Both the position numbers and the translations under genes were made by a program. The notes below the pieces were generated by a model. It was not told the DNA's origin. It worked only from the letters and a program-made list of their open reading frames with translations, and searched no databases. Below are positions 1 to 8,863 of a stretch of DNA of 31,793 nt, piece by piece. Source of the stretch: CAYYWP01 sp964475125 (lineage in GTDB: Bacteria; Desulfobacterota; Binatia; HRBIN30; CADEER01); the NCBI GenBank assembly GCA_964475125.1, contig CAYYWP010000024.1, forward strand, positions 1-31,793, in the 5' to 3' direction. How positions within the stretch are numbered: position 1 is the stretch's first letter; each line of letters starts with the position of its first letter.

Positions 1-46
1 TGAGCCCGTCGAAGGGCGAGCGGAGGGCTTTTCAGCCTCCTGCTCG
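1..46. repeat. Truncated copy of a CTTCGACGGGCTCA-type palindromic repeat
   Basis: The window opens inside a short intergenic repeat that reads tgagcccgtcgaagggcgag and then a tract ending ttttcagcctcctgct. Related units lie at 11925-12032, 19714-19837 and 20545-20660. The left part lies outside the window. It joins directly to another repeat family at about position 46, so the two elements are nested or adjacent. No coding potential is seen. Confidence 0.6.
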
Positions 47-170
47 AGAGTGAACCCCGAACCCAATTGACGATGACGATGGGGCAGCGCTCGGGCTCAT
101 GCCCGCCGCCTCCGTGCCCTCGGCATACTCTGCGTCTCTGCGTTGAGGGTTTTTTCAGATCGACGGCTAG
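46..170 (+). repeat. Interspersed repeat with GCAGAG motif, copy 1
   Basis: This stretch aligns along its length with 19575-19704. Both carry gagagtga, then caat..acgatgacgatg, then a tract ending tctctgcgttgag, and both finish in cagat followed by ggctag. The final CTAG at 167-170 contains the stop codon of the VOC gene on the opposite strand. The left inverted-repeat arm seen in the second copy is missing here and is replaced by a different repeat at 1-46. It is a non-coding, MITE-like element. Confidence 0.75.
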
Positions 171-631
171 CGATGCGCGGCGATCACCTCGGGCGGTGCT
201 TGCACGAGCTCGATCAGGACGCCCTCGCCGCCGATCGGCGCCGCCTCGTTGCCCTTCGGGTGGATGAAGCAGACATCGTAGCCGGCGGCGCCCTTGCGGA
301 TGCCGCCCGGCGCGAACCGCACCCCCTGTTCGGTCAGCCATTCGACCGCGGCGTGCAGCTGGTCGATCCACAGGCCGATGTGATTGAGCGGCGGCTCGTG
401 GACTCTCGGCTTGCGCTCAACGTCCAGCGGCTGCATCAGATCCACCTCGACCTTGAGCGCTCCCGAGCCGACCACGGCGATATCCTCATCGACGTTCTCC
501 GCCTCGCTGCGGAAGGTGCCGGTCGGCGTCAGCCCCAGGGTGTCGATCCACAGCCGGCGCAACGCCTGTTTGTCGGGTCCCCCGACGGCGATCTGTTGAA
601 CGCCGAGTACGCGGAACGGTCGCGGTCGCAT
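167..631 (-). CDS. VOC (glyoxalase/dioxygenase fold) family protein
   Basis: The product is 154 residues and looks like a single-chain vicinal-oxygen-chelate protein of the glyoxalase I / methylmalonyl-CoA epimerase superfamily. The N-terminal module starts with VLGVQQIAVGGPDKQALRRL. The second module includes PPLNHIGLWIDQLHAAVEWL and ends with GVLIELVQAPPEV, which matches the usual His...Glu metal-ligand pattern. The start was placed at 631 because the gaggagg Shine-Dalgarno sequence sits at a good distance from that ATG and almost touches the ATG at 640. The substrate cannot be told from sequence; an epimerase or a lyase are both possible. The stop codon lies in the terminal CTAG of a repeat element. 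The next gene upstream on the same strand is the methyltransferase at 699-1472. Confidence 0.8.
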   Translation of the reverse strand: MRPRPFRVLGVQQIAVGGPDKQALRRLWIDTLGLTPTGTFRSEAENVDEDIAVVGSGALKVEVDLMQPLDVERKPRVHEPPLNHIGLWIDQLHAAVEWLTEQGVRFAPGGIRKGAAGYDVCFIHPKGNEAAPIGGEGVLIELVQAPPEVIAAHR

Positions 632-698
632 CGATGGCATCCTCCTCGACTGGCGGTGACGCTATCGGCCGTCCGGCGGGGGTACAAGGCTGGCCGCG

Positions 699-1472
699 TC
701 ACCGTTGGGCCCAGATCAGCAGGCGCTTGAAGGTGAACAGATACGGGCGCGTCGCGCCGAGCTCTGGCAGCAGGAGGGCGCGATAGCGCGCCAGGTACGC
801 CGGCCAGAGATCGGCGGGCAGGCGGCGCTGATAGGCGATCAGCAGCGTGCCCTTCACCCACTCGACGACGTCGTCGGCCGCCGCCAGCGGGTGCGCGTAG
901 ACTTGCAGGCGGACGTGCTGGGCGCGGTAGCCGAGTCGGTGCAGGAGCTCGGCGTACCGTTCCGGAGGCCACACCGGGGTGTCGAAGGAGAAACCGCCCA
1001 GCGCCGAACGAAAGGGCTCCTCGCCGGCCGCGGCGGCGGCGAGCACGTGGGAGGGATGGTCCCAATTGGCCGGCATTTGTATCGCCAGCTGGCCGCCCTC
1101 GGCGAGGGCGCGCGTGAGCCGTGCGAAAAGCCCCCGATGGTCGTCGATCCAGTGCAGGGCGGCGTTGCTGAAGATGAGATCGAAGGCTGCGCTGGCGTCG
1201 AAGTCGCCGATGTCGGCGCGGGTGAATCGCAGCCCGGGAGCGGCGAACTCACGGCTGGCTGCCAGCATGGTCTCGGCGCTGTCGATGCCGAGCGTGTCGC
1301 GGCCGGCGAGCCGTTCATGGACGATGCGCGTCAGCTCGCCGGTGCCACAGCCGAGATCGACGACGCGCATCCCGGCGCGCGGCTGGACGAGCGCCAGAAG
1401 GTCGAAGAACGGCTGTTGCCGTTCGCTGCGGAAGCGATTGTACTGGTCGGGAGACCAGGGGCTGCCGGTCAT
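699..1472 (-). CDS. tam: Trans-aconitate 2-methyltransferase-like SAM methyltransferase
   Basis: The 257-residue product is a class I S-adenosylmethionine methyltransferase. Motif I is VVDLGCGTGELT, the acidic residue of motif II is in GIDSAETML, and the post-motif region reads FDLIFSNAALHWIDDH. The start WSPDQYNRFRSERQQPFFDL and the later segment IQMPANWDHPSH are hallmarks of Tam, which methylates trans-aconitate to relieve aconitase inhibition. The length is close to that of E. coli Tam. The start at 1472 is preferred over 1502 because ggaggtgg lies a few bases before it and the protein then begins like the family. Substrate assignment rests on family resemblance only. Confidence 0.82.
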   Translation of the reverse strand: MTGSPWSPDQYNRFRSERQQPFFDLLALVQPRAGMRVVDLGCGTGELTRIVHERLAGRDTLGIDSAETMLAASREFAAPGLRFTRADIGDFDASAAFDLIFSNAALHWIDDHRGLFARLTRALAEGGQLAIQMPANWDHPSHVLAAAAAGEEPFRSALGGFSFDTPVWPPERYAELLHRLGYRAQHVRLQVYAHPLAAADDVVEWVKGTLLIAYQRRLPADLWPAYLARYRALLLPELGATRPYLFTFKRLLIWAQR

Positions 1473-1665
1473 GCGCTCCACCTCCGGCATGCGCCGCGCC
1501 ATGCCGTGCCGACGTTGCTAGCGCGCCGCGGGGTCCAAGGCGAGGCGGTGGGCGGGGCGAGGTGCGGGGGGATCCGGGCCCCGGGGACGGTCCGGCTGGC
1601 CCCCGAATGCCGGCGGTGAAACACGGGGCGTTCGCGCGTCATCTAAGGGCTGGCGGAGGCGATTC

Positions 1666-3234
<1,569 letters not shown>

Positions 3235-3275
3235 ACCGCGGTGGAATACGCCTCCGAGCCTTGTGAGTGTGCGCC

Positions 3276-3524
3276 ATGGCCAGCTTGACCTGCCAACAAG
3301 TGAGCGAGTTCCTGATGGCGTACCTCGATGGCGAGCTCGACGCCGAGGCGCAGGCGATTTTCGCCGCCCACCTCGCCGAGTGCGAGGAGTGCGTGCGCTA
3401 CCTGCAGGACTACCAGGCCACCGTTCGGCTGGCGAAGCAGGCCTATAAGGACCTCGACGACGGGGATGAGCCGCCGGAGCGGCTCATCAACGCGATCCTG
3501 GCGGCGCAGAAGCGGAAGACGTAG
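3276..3524 (+). CDS. Anti-sigma-factor-like zf-HC2 zinc-finger protein
   Basis: The 82-residue protein carries the putative anti-sigma zinc-finger signature. Cys6 lies in SLTCQQVSEFL, and HLAECEECVRYL supplies His32, Cys36 and Cys39. YLDGELDAE between them is typical of zf-HC2 domains. There is no membrane segment after the finger, so this would be a soluble, short member. Such proteins usually sit beside an ECF sigma factor, yet none is present within the window. A GTG at 3267 would add three residues. The last 38 bases overlap the end of the convergent gene at 3487-5346. Role as a sigma-factor regulator is inferred from the family. Confidence 0.8.
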   Translation: MASLTCQQVSEFLMAYLDGELDAEAQAIFAAHLAECEECVRYLQDYQATVRLAKQAYKDLDDGDEPPERLINAILAAQKRKT

Positions 3525-5346
3525 GGGGCTGCACGCCGGCCGCCTGGCGGCTGGCGCGTTGGCTGAGATCCTGGGCGCCGATTCGCGCCGCGACGGTCGT
3601 AGCGATTTCCAGCCGGTGCCGGGCCAGCCCGGGTCGTCCGGCGAGCTCGGCGGCGGTCGCGGCGTTCAGCGCCGCGGTGGCGTACTGGCGGTCGCGCGCC
3701 ACGGCAGGAGAACCGAGGTAGACGTCGTAATGATGCACGGCGCAGTCGGGCTCGTTGCGCATGAGGCACACCCCCGCCAGGTTGAGGTGGGCGACGGGCA
3801 ACCCGGGATCCATGCGCAGCGCAGCGTGCAAGGCCCGAGCGGCTTCATCGAGGTCGCCGCGTTCCGCGGCGATGACGCCGAGGTTGACCTGGCTCTGGGC
3901 GTCGAGACCGATGCTGTGCTGCAGCGTGCGATAGTGGCTCGAGGCGGCGTCGAGCTGACCCGTGTTGATGAGCAGCGCGCCGTACAGGCGCAGAGCCGCG
4001 GCGTTCGCCGGCAGTGGGGCGGTGAAAGCCGCCAGCGCGCTCAACGCCTCCTGCGATTGGCCGGCGGCGTCGAGCAGCTCGGCACGCCGAACCGCGACGC
4101 GGGAGTCGTGGGGGTTGAGGCGAGCGGCCAACGACAGGCGATCGATGGTGGTGCCCTCGCGCGTCAGCAGCTCGTGCAGGGCGTTGATACCCGCCACGAC
4201 CACCAGCGCGGAGGCCAGCCCCCAGCCGGCAAGGCGCCACGGCCCGCGCCGCCGCGCCGCGGTCGCCAGCGCAGGGGCAGGCACCGACTCGCCGTCGATG
4301 AGAATCGCCGCCACCCGGCGGTCGCGCAGCTTCCAGACGGCGCCATCGACGATGAAGTGGTGCAGGTTGATGACGGCGACGAAGATCAGGACGCTGTCGC
4401 GAAACTCGTAGCCCAACCCGGCGCTGGCGAGCCACGGGCCGGCGCTGAACAAGGCGATGCCGCCGAGCACGAGCAGGCCGACATAACGCCACGGTCGCCA
4501 CACGGCCGGGCCCTGCTCGCGCCGGGCGTAGTAGCTGGTGATCCACAGATATTGGGCGCAGTGCAGGAAGGCCAACACACCGGTGCTGTAGTAGACCGGC
4601 GACAGGCGGCGGCCGGCCGCGACCTGCACCAACCACGGCGCGACGAACCACAGCGCCTGGCTGCTCAGCAGCACGGCGCACGGCGCGACGGCGCGCCAGC
4701 CGCGCCGCCTGGCCATGCGCCACAGCGGCAGACCGGCCGTCGCGGCGAAGAGCCCGACCAGGACCGTGCCCACCGGCGCGGCGATGGCGCGCGGCAGCTC
4801 GAGCGACCAGTAGTACGGATCGCCCGAGGCCAGGATGTTCACCATCAGCACCCAGACGAGGTAGGAGCTGACGAACGCGATCTGCAGGAGCCGGCGCTCC
4901 CCGCCCGTCGGCGCCGCTTGGCGGCGGCGGGCGAAGAGCAGGAGCAGACCGAGGTTCTGCCCGCTGTAGTGCCACGGGCTCCAGGTCAGGTAGAGGGTGA
5001 AGATCAGCGGCACCAGCAGCGGGTAGAGATGCGCGGCGACGAGGATCCCCAGGGCCGCGATGCTGAGGTGGAGGGTGTAGAAGCGGTAGCGCGCCATGGT
5101 GTCGCGGCTGCCGAAGGCGCGATACAACGTCGCCATGTAGTGCGGCTGATTGCAGACCAGCGCCAGCAGCGCGAAGCCGAGCGCCACATCGGCCGCGCCG
5201 GCGCCGGCCAGCCAGTCGGTGAGGACGAGCAGCGGGATCGTCCAGGCTCCGCAGCCGACGATCAGATCGACCCACGGGGCCCACAGCCAGGCACCAGATC
5301 CCGGTGCGGGAGCGGTGGCGGTCGAATCCGCATGCCGCAACTCCAT
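3487..5346 (-). CDS. Polytopic membrane protein with histidine motifs and C-terminal TPR repeats
   Basis: The 619-residue product has about nine to eleven hydrophobic segments in residues 20-390 and a soluble TPR-like tail in residues 400-590 (for example QSQVNLGVIAAERGDLDEAA and VAHLNLAGVCLMR). The membrane part carries conserved-looking polar motifs inside or next to helices: CNQPHYMATLYRAFG (His69), WSPWHYSGQNLG (His126), FLHCAQYLWITSYY (His262) and NLHHFIVDGAVWK (His329-His330). Histidines spread over helices resemble a membrane metal site as in Brp/Blh carotenoid dioxygenases or desaturases, but I could not match it confidently to a named family. It is monocistronic in appearance; a perfect 32-bp inverted repeat lies upstream at 5423-5488. 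Function unknown. Confidence 0.82.
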   Translation of the reverse strand: MELRHADSTATAPAPGSGAWLWAPWVDLIVGCGAWTIPLLVLTDWLAGAGAADVALGFALLALVCNQPHYMATLYRAFGSRDTMARYRFYTLHLSIAALGILVAAHLYPLLVPLIFTLYLTWSPWHYSGQNLGLLLLFARRRQAAPTGGERRLLQIAFVSSYLVWVLMVNILASGDPYYWSLELPRAIAAPVGTVLVGLFAATAGLPLWRMARRRGWRAVAPCAVLLSSQALWFVAPWLVQVAAGRRLSPVYYSTGVLAFLHCAQYLWITSYYARREQGPAVWRPWRYVGLLVLGGIALFSAGPWLASAGLGYEFRDSVLIFVAVINLHHFIVDGAVWKLRDRRVAAILIDGESVPAPALATAARRRGPWRLAGWGLASALVVVAGINALHELLTREGTTIDRLSLAARLNPHDSRVAVRRAELLDAAGQSQEALSALAAFTAPLPANAAALRLYGALLINTGQLDAASSHYRTLQHSIGLDAQSQVNLGVIAAERGDLDEAARALHAALRMDPGLPVAHLNLAGVCLMRNEPDCAVHHYDVYLGSPAVARDRQYATAALNAATAAELAGRPGLARHRLEIATTVAARIGAQDLSQRASRQAAGVQPPTSSASAPPGSR

Positions 5347-5422
5347 GTCGCTGCTCGCCTATGGCCCATTTGCCGCCGACAAGCGAGAGGCGCATGAGGG
5401 CGAAAACCGCGGCTGAAGGCTA

Positions 5423-5488
5423 AGGGGACGTAGGTTCCGGGTGTTCCGAGTTGCCCGCAACTCGGAACACCCGGAACCTACGTCCCCT
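5423..5488. repeat. Perfect inverted repeat (32-bp arms, 2-base loop)
   Basis: The left arm at 5423-5454 starts aggggacgtaggttccggg and is the exact reverse complement of the right arm at 5457-5488, with only cc between them. It lies between two genes of the same strand, downstream of the GH133 gene and upstream of the membrane-TPR gene. It could end transcription. The ggggacgtaggttcc edge resembles palindromes mobilised by REP-associated tyrosine transposases, which is inference from memory. No further copy is seen in the window. Confidence 0.92.
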
Positions 5489-5564
5489 GCTTGGGTCCGA
5501 TGAAGGCTGCTTGGGGCCGAATACGCGAACGCGCCGCGGAGCGGCGCGCTCCAGGCCGTAGACT

Positions 5565-7478
5565 TCAGCGCAGCACGACCTGGTCGAGGCGCAGGGCTTC
5601 GCCGACCGACCAAGCCTGAAACGGGCAGCCGCGGGGCGTATGGGGCGCGTCCCCGTCCGCGATCTCGGAGATGTGGCCGAGCCCGGCCTGGTCGAGTCGC
5701 ACCAGCAATGGCGCCAGGAAGCGCCCCCGCGCCTCGCGGCGCACCGCCTCGCCAGCGCCGCGCACCCGCACCCAGGCCTCGACGAACGGGCCCAGCAACC
5801 ATGGCCACACCGTGCCCTGGTGATAGCTGCCGTCGCGCTGCCGCGCATCGCCTTCGTAGCGCCCGGCGTAGCCGGTTTCCCCGGGTGCCAGCGACCGCAA
5901 ACCGGCAGGGGTCCACAGGTGTTTCTCGACCGTGTCGACCACGTGGCGGGCTCGCTCGCCGTCGAGCAGGGTTAGCGGCAGGCCGCCGACGGCGAAGATC
6001 TGGTTCGGACGCATGGTCGGGTCGGCGGTGCCGGGGCGGTGGTCGACGTCGACGACATCGAACAGGCATCCGCGATCGGCATTCCAGAATCGGGCTGCGA
6101 ACGCCTCGCGGCCGCGCCGCAGCGTGTCGGCCCATCGGTCCGACCACTGGCTGGCGATCCACAGCGCGTTCAGCCACAGGGCTTGAACCTCGACGGGCTT
6201 GCCGATGCGCGGCGTGACCACCCAATCGCCGACCTTGGCGTCCATCCAGGTCAGCTGTACGCCGGACTGCCCCGCCGCCAGCAAGCCGTCTGCATCGGCG
6301 CGGATGCCGTAGCGCGTGCCCGCGGCGTAGCCGTCCAGGATCGCGTCGACGGCAGCGCGCAGGTGGCGTACCTGGCTCTCGCTCGCGTCGCCGGCGGCGA
6401 GAAATTCGTCTACCGCGACGGCATACCACAGCGATGCGTCGACGGCGTTGAACTCCGGCGCTTCGCCGCTGTCGGCAAAGCGGTTGGGCAACATGCCCTC
6501 CGACACGGTGCCGGCCCAGGCGAGCAGAATGTCGCGCGCCGTCTCGCGGCGCCCGCCGGCGAGACACAAGCCGCGCAAGGCGATGAACGTGTCACGCCCC
6601 CAATCGGTGAACCACGGGTAGCCGGCGATGATCGTCTGGCCCTCGCCGCGCCGCACCAGGTAGGTGTCAGCCGCGCGCTGCAGCCGCGACGCGTACACGC
6701 GCCGCCGCCGTTCTTCGGCGCTCCAGGTCTCGGCGAGCGCTGCCGCCTCGCCGTCCGGCACGGGCCAGCCGTCCGCGCCCTGTGCGGCGAGGATCCAGAC
6801 CGCGGCTCCGGCGCCCAAGTCCCAGCTCAGCAGCCCTGGGGAGGCGAGGTCCTCGACGCTGTCGAGCCCGCGCGCCTGTTCCTCGGCGTAGAGAAAATTC
6901 CGATACCACGTCGGCTCGTGGGCATAGGCGCCGTTGCTGAGCGACAGGACTGCCGGCACACCGGCATACGGACGCCAGATCAGCCGGTCGCCAGCCCCGT
7001 CCGGCTCGAAGTGGAAGGCGGCGTTTTCGTGATGCAGCGAGTGGTAATCTCGAGCGGAGAAAAACGGGCGCAGGCGCAGCGTCACAGGGCCACTCGACTC
7101 GCCGCTTCGCCAGCGCAGGACGACCGCGGCGCGACCGTGCGGGACGAACACCTCCTGCTCGATCACCGTGCCGTCCGGCAGCGCGAAGCGCCAGCGCGGC
7201 CACGGATCGGCCTCGAACGACTCGATCCGCCAGCAGCCGTCCGGGTAGATCGTGTTTGGAGCGTAGCGCTGCGAGCTGATGGCATACTGGCCGCTGGCAG
7301 TCTGCAGCCAGCCGTCAAATCCGTTCACCAGCACCATGCGGCCGGTGGGCGGCGTCGTCGCGGCCAGCAAGAGCGCGTGATAGCGCCGCGTGCGCAGTCC
7401 GGCCACGGTTCCGGAGGCGAAGCCGCCCAGGCCGTCGGCTTCGATCCACTCTTGTGATTCCTTCTCGCGCGCCGCCAT
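5565..7478 (-). CDS. Amylo-alpha-1,6-glucosidase, archaeal/bacterial-type glycogen debranching enzyme (GH133)
   Basis: The 637-residue protein has the two-part layout of bacterial amylo-alpha-1,6-glucosidases. An N-terminal beta-rich GDE_N domain spans about residues 10-250 and includes EWIEADGLGGFASGTVAGLR and TRRYHALLLAA. A C-terminal (alpha/alpha)6 barrel carries GYPWFTDWGRDTFIALRGL, EFNAVDASLWY and GSYHQGTVWPWLLGPFVEAW. It hydrolyses alpha-1,6 branch points of glycogen or limit dextrin in the cytoplasm. Length and motifs are complete. It diverges from the bufferin locus, with about 220 bases between. A second, unrelated debranching enzyme (GlgX, GH13) is encoded at 12033-14210, so glycogen breakdown may be covered twice. 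A few variants in this family act on other alpha-glucans. Confidence 0.9.
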   Translation of the reverse strand: MAAREKESQEWIEADGLGGFASGTVAGLRTRRYHALLLAATTPPTGRMVLVNGFDGWLQTASGQYAISSQRYAPNTIYPDGCWRIESFEADPWPRWRFALPDGTVIEQEVFVPHGRAAVVLRWRSGESSGPVTLRLRPFFSARDYHSLHHENAAFHFEPDGAGDRLIWRPYAGVPAVLSLSNGAYAHEPTWYRNFLYAEEQARGLDSVEDLASPGLLSWDLGAGAAVWILAAQGADGWPVPDGEAAALAETWSAEERRRRVYASRLQRAADTYLVRRGEGQTIIAGYPWFTDWGRDTFIALRGLCLAGGRRETARDILLAWAGTVSEGMLPNRFADSGEAPEFNAVDASLWYAVAVDEFLAAGDASESQVRHLRAAVDAILDGYAAGTRYGIRADADGLLAAGQSGVQLTWMDAKVGDWVVTPRIGKPVEVQALWLNALWIASQWSDRWADTLRRGREAFAARFWNADRGCLFDVVDVDHRPGTADPTMRPNQIFAVGGLPLTLLDGERARHVVDTVEKHLWTPAGLRSLAPGETGYAGRYEGDARQRDGSYHQGTVWPWLLGPFVEAWVRVRGAGEAVRREARGRFLAPLLVRLDQAGLGHISEIADGDAPHTPRGCPFQAWSVGEALRLDQVVLR

Positions 7479-7698
7479 GTCGTCTCTGGTTGGCGCAGCA
7501 ATAGTCTCGAACTCCTCGCCGCGCTAGCAGCTGGGATGCTCGGCCGCGGCGGCCGTTCCGCTCACCCGTCAGTGCCGAGACCGAAAAGCGCTTCGTCGCC
7601 TTCGCGGTCTCATCGAGCGCAGAAACCGACGGTGCGGCGCGGCATCTCAGCCCCAGATCCGGCGGCTGTGCCGGTCAAACCACAAGGAGGACAGAAAG
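7479..7698. promoter_or_regulatory. Divergent intergenic region upstream of the bufferin genes
   Basis: This 220-base gap separates the GH133 gene (-) from bufA2 (+) and should hold both promoters. I see a short inverted repeat gagaccg (7577-7583) and cggtctc (7605-7611), and a strong Shine-Dalgarno aaggagg at 7684-7690 in front of the bufA2 ATG. No convincing -35/-10 pair or ECF-type promoter could be picked by eye. Confidence 0.4.
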
Positions 7699-7977
7699 AT
7701 GGCTTCGAGAACTGCGAACACGATGCTGCTGGCTGCGGTCGCCGGTCTGCTGGCCGTGGGCGGGATCGCGACCGCCGCGGGAGCCGCCGATGAGGGCGCC
7801 AAGAAAGTGAAATGCTACGGCGCCAACTCCTGCAAGGGCACCGGTGCCTGCGCCGGCGGCGGCCACGCGTGCGGGGGCAAGAACGCCTGCAAGGGGCAGG
7901 GTTTCGTCGAGACCGACAGCAAGGAAGCGTGTTTGAAGATGGCGGGCGGCCGCCTGACCGCGGAAGCGCCGAAGTAA
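7699..7977 (+). CDS. bufA2: BufA2-family periplasmic bufferin-type metallophore precursor
   Basis: The 92-residue precursor begins with a Sec-type signal peptide (hydrophobic LLAAVAGLLAVGGIATAA, cleavage probably near residue 30). The mature part holds six cysteines at 39, 45, 51, 58, 64 and 78 in CYGANSCKGTGACAGGGHAC, GGKNACKGQGF and KEACLKMAGG. This spacing is that of BufA2 (formerly DUF2282-like) peptides, RiPPs whose cysteines are modified by an MNIO enzyme and which bind copper in the periplasm. A very strong aaggagg ribosome site precedes the ATG, as expected for a highly made peptide. The maturase gene follows after 25 bases. Metal identity is inferred from the family, not shown by the sequence. 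Confidence 0.92.
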   Translation: MASRTANTMLLAAVAGLLAVGGIATAAGAADEGAKKVKCYGANSCKGTGACAGGGHACGGKNACKGQGFVETDSKEACLKMAGGRLTAEAPK

Positions 7978-8002
7978 ACACGCCGCAAACAGGAACGCGC
8001 GC

Positions 8003-8863
8003 ATGGCATCGCTCGATTGGCCCCGGCTCGGCTACGGCGTCGGCCTGCGCGCGGAGCACTACGAGCACATTCTCACGCAGCGGCCGGCGGTCGATTGGTT
8101 CGAGGCGTTGACCGAGAACTACCTCGATACGGCTGGCCAGCCGCTGCGTGTGCTCGAATCCGTGCGGCGCGACTATGCGGTCGCGCTGCACGGCGTGGCA
8201 TTGTCGATCGGCGGCACCGACCCGCTCGACCGCCGCTACCTGGCGCGGCTGCGGGCGCTGATCGACCGCATCCAGCCGGCCCTGGTCAGCGATCACCTGT
8301 GCTGGACGGGGGTCGACGGGCGCAGTCTCTACGACCTCTTGCCGTTGCCCTACAGCGAGGACGTGCTCGCCCACGTCGCGCGCCGGATCGGCGCCGTGCA
8401 AGACGCCTTGGGCCGGCGCATCGCGCTCGAGAACCCCTCCACCTATGTCGCCTTCCGCCACTCCACGCTCTCGGAATGGGATTTCCTCGCCGCACTGGCC
8501 GAGCAGGCCGACTGCGGCATCCTGCTCGACGTCAACAACGTCTACGTCAGCGGGAACAACCTCGGTTTCGATCCCGACGCCTATCTGGCCGCGTTGCCGC
8601 CGGCGCGCATCGCCTACGTGCACCTCGCCGGATTTACCGACTGCGGGACGTACCTGTTCGATACGCACAGCGCGCCGGTGCACGACGACGTGTGGGCGCT
8701 CTACCGGCGCGCCGTCGCGCGCTTTGGCGCCCGCAGCACGCTGGTCGAGTGGGACGCCGACATCCCGTCGTTCGCGCGCCTGCAGGCCGAGAGCGAGCGC
8801 GCCCGCGCCGAGGCCCATCGCCATGACTCGAGGCATCCACAGTCCCGCGCCATCGCTGCGTGA
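8003..8863 (+). CDS. bufB2: DUF692 / MNIO family bufferin maturase
   Basis: The 286-residue protein is a multinuclear non-heme iron-dependent oxidative enzyme (MNIO, DUF692, TIM-barrel). Expected metal ligands are visible: His63 in VALHGVALSIGG, His98 in VSDHLCWTG, Glu143-Asn144 in ALENPSTY, Asp176, Asn178 and Asn179 in LLDVNNVYVSGNNLGFDP, His207 in YVHLAGF, Asp220 and His222 in LFDTHSAPVHDDVW, and Glu249-Asp251 in LVEWDADIPSF. Enzymes of this type oxidise precursor cysteines, for bufferins to thiooxazole-type heterocycles. The ATG follows aggaacg, 25 bases after bufA2, and the end overlaps the start of bufC by 41 bases. Modification of the upstream BufA2 peptide is a firm inference from gene order. 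Confidence 0.93.
   Translation: MASLDWPRLGYGVGLRAEHYEHILTQRPAVDWFEALTENYLDTAGQPLRVLESVRRDYAVALHGVALSIGGTDPLDRRYLARLRALIDRIQPALVSDHLCWTGVDGRSLYDLLPLPYSEDVLAHVARRIGAVQDALGRRIALENPSTYVAFRHSTLSEWDFLAALAEQADCGILLDVNNVYVSGNNLGFDPDAYLAALPPARIAYVHLAGFTDCGTYLFDTHSAPVHDDVWALYRRAVARFGARSTLVEWDADIPSFARLQAESERARAEAHRHDSRHPQSRAIAA

Noticed and set aside
3328..5397. Long plus-strand open frame of 689 codons
   Set aside because: It is antisense to the membrane-TPR gene, is full of Arg/Gln/Ala low-complexity text, and shows no recognisable domain; high GC keeps antisense frames open.
7699..7977. Metallothionein
   Set aside because: It has a signal peptide, the BufA2-type Cys pattern and adjacent DUF692/DUF2063 genes, which fit a bufferin instead.
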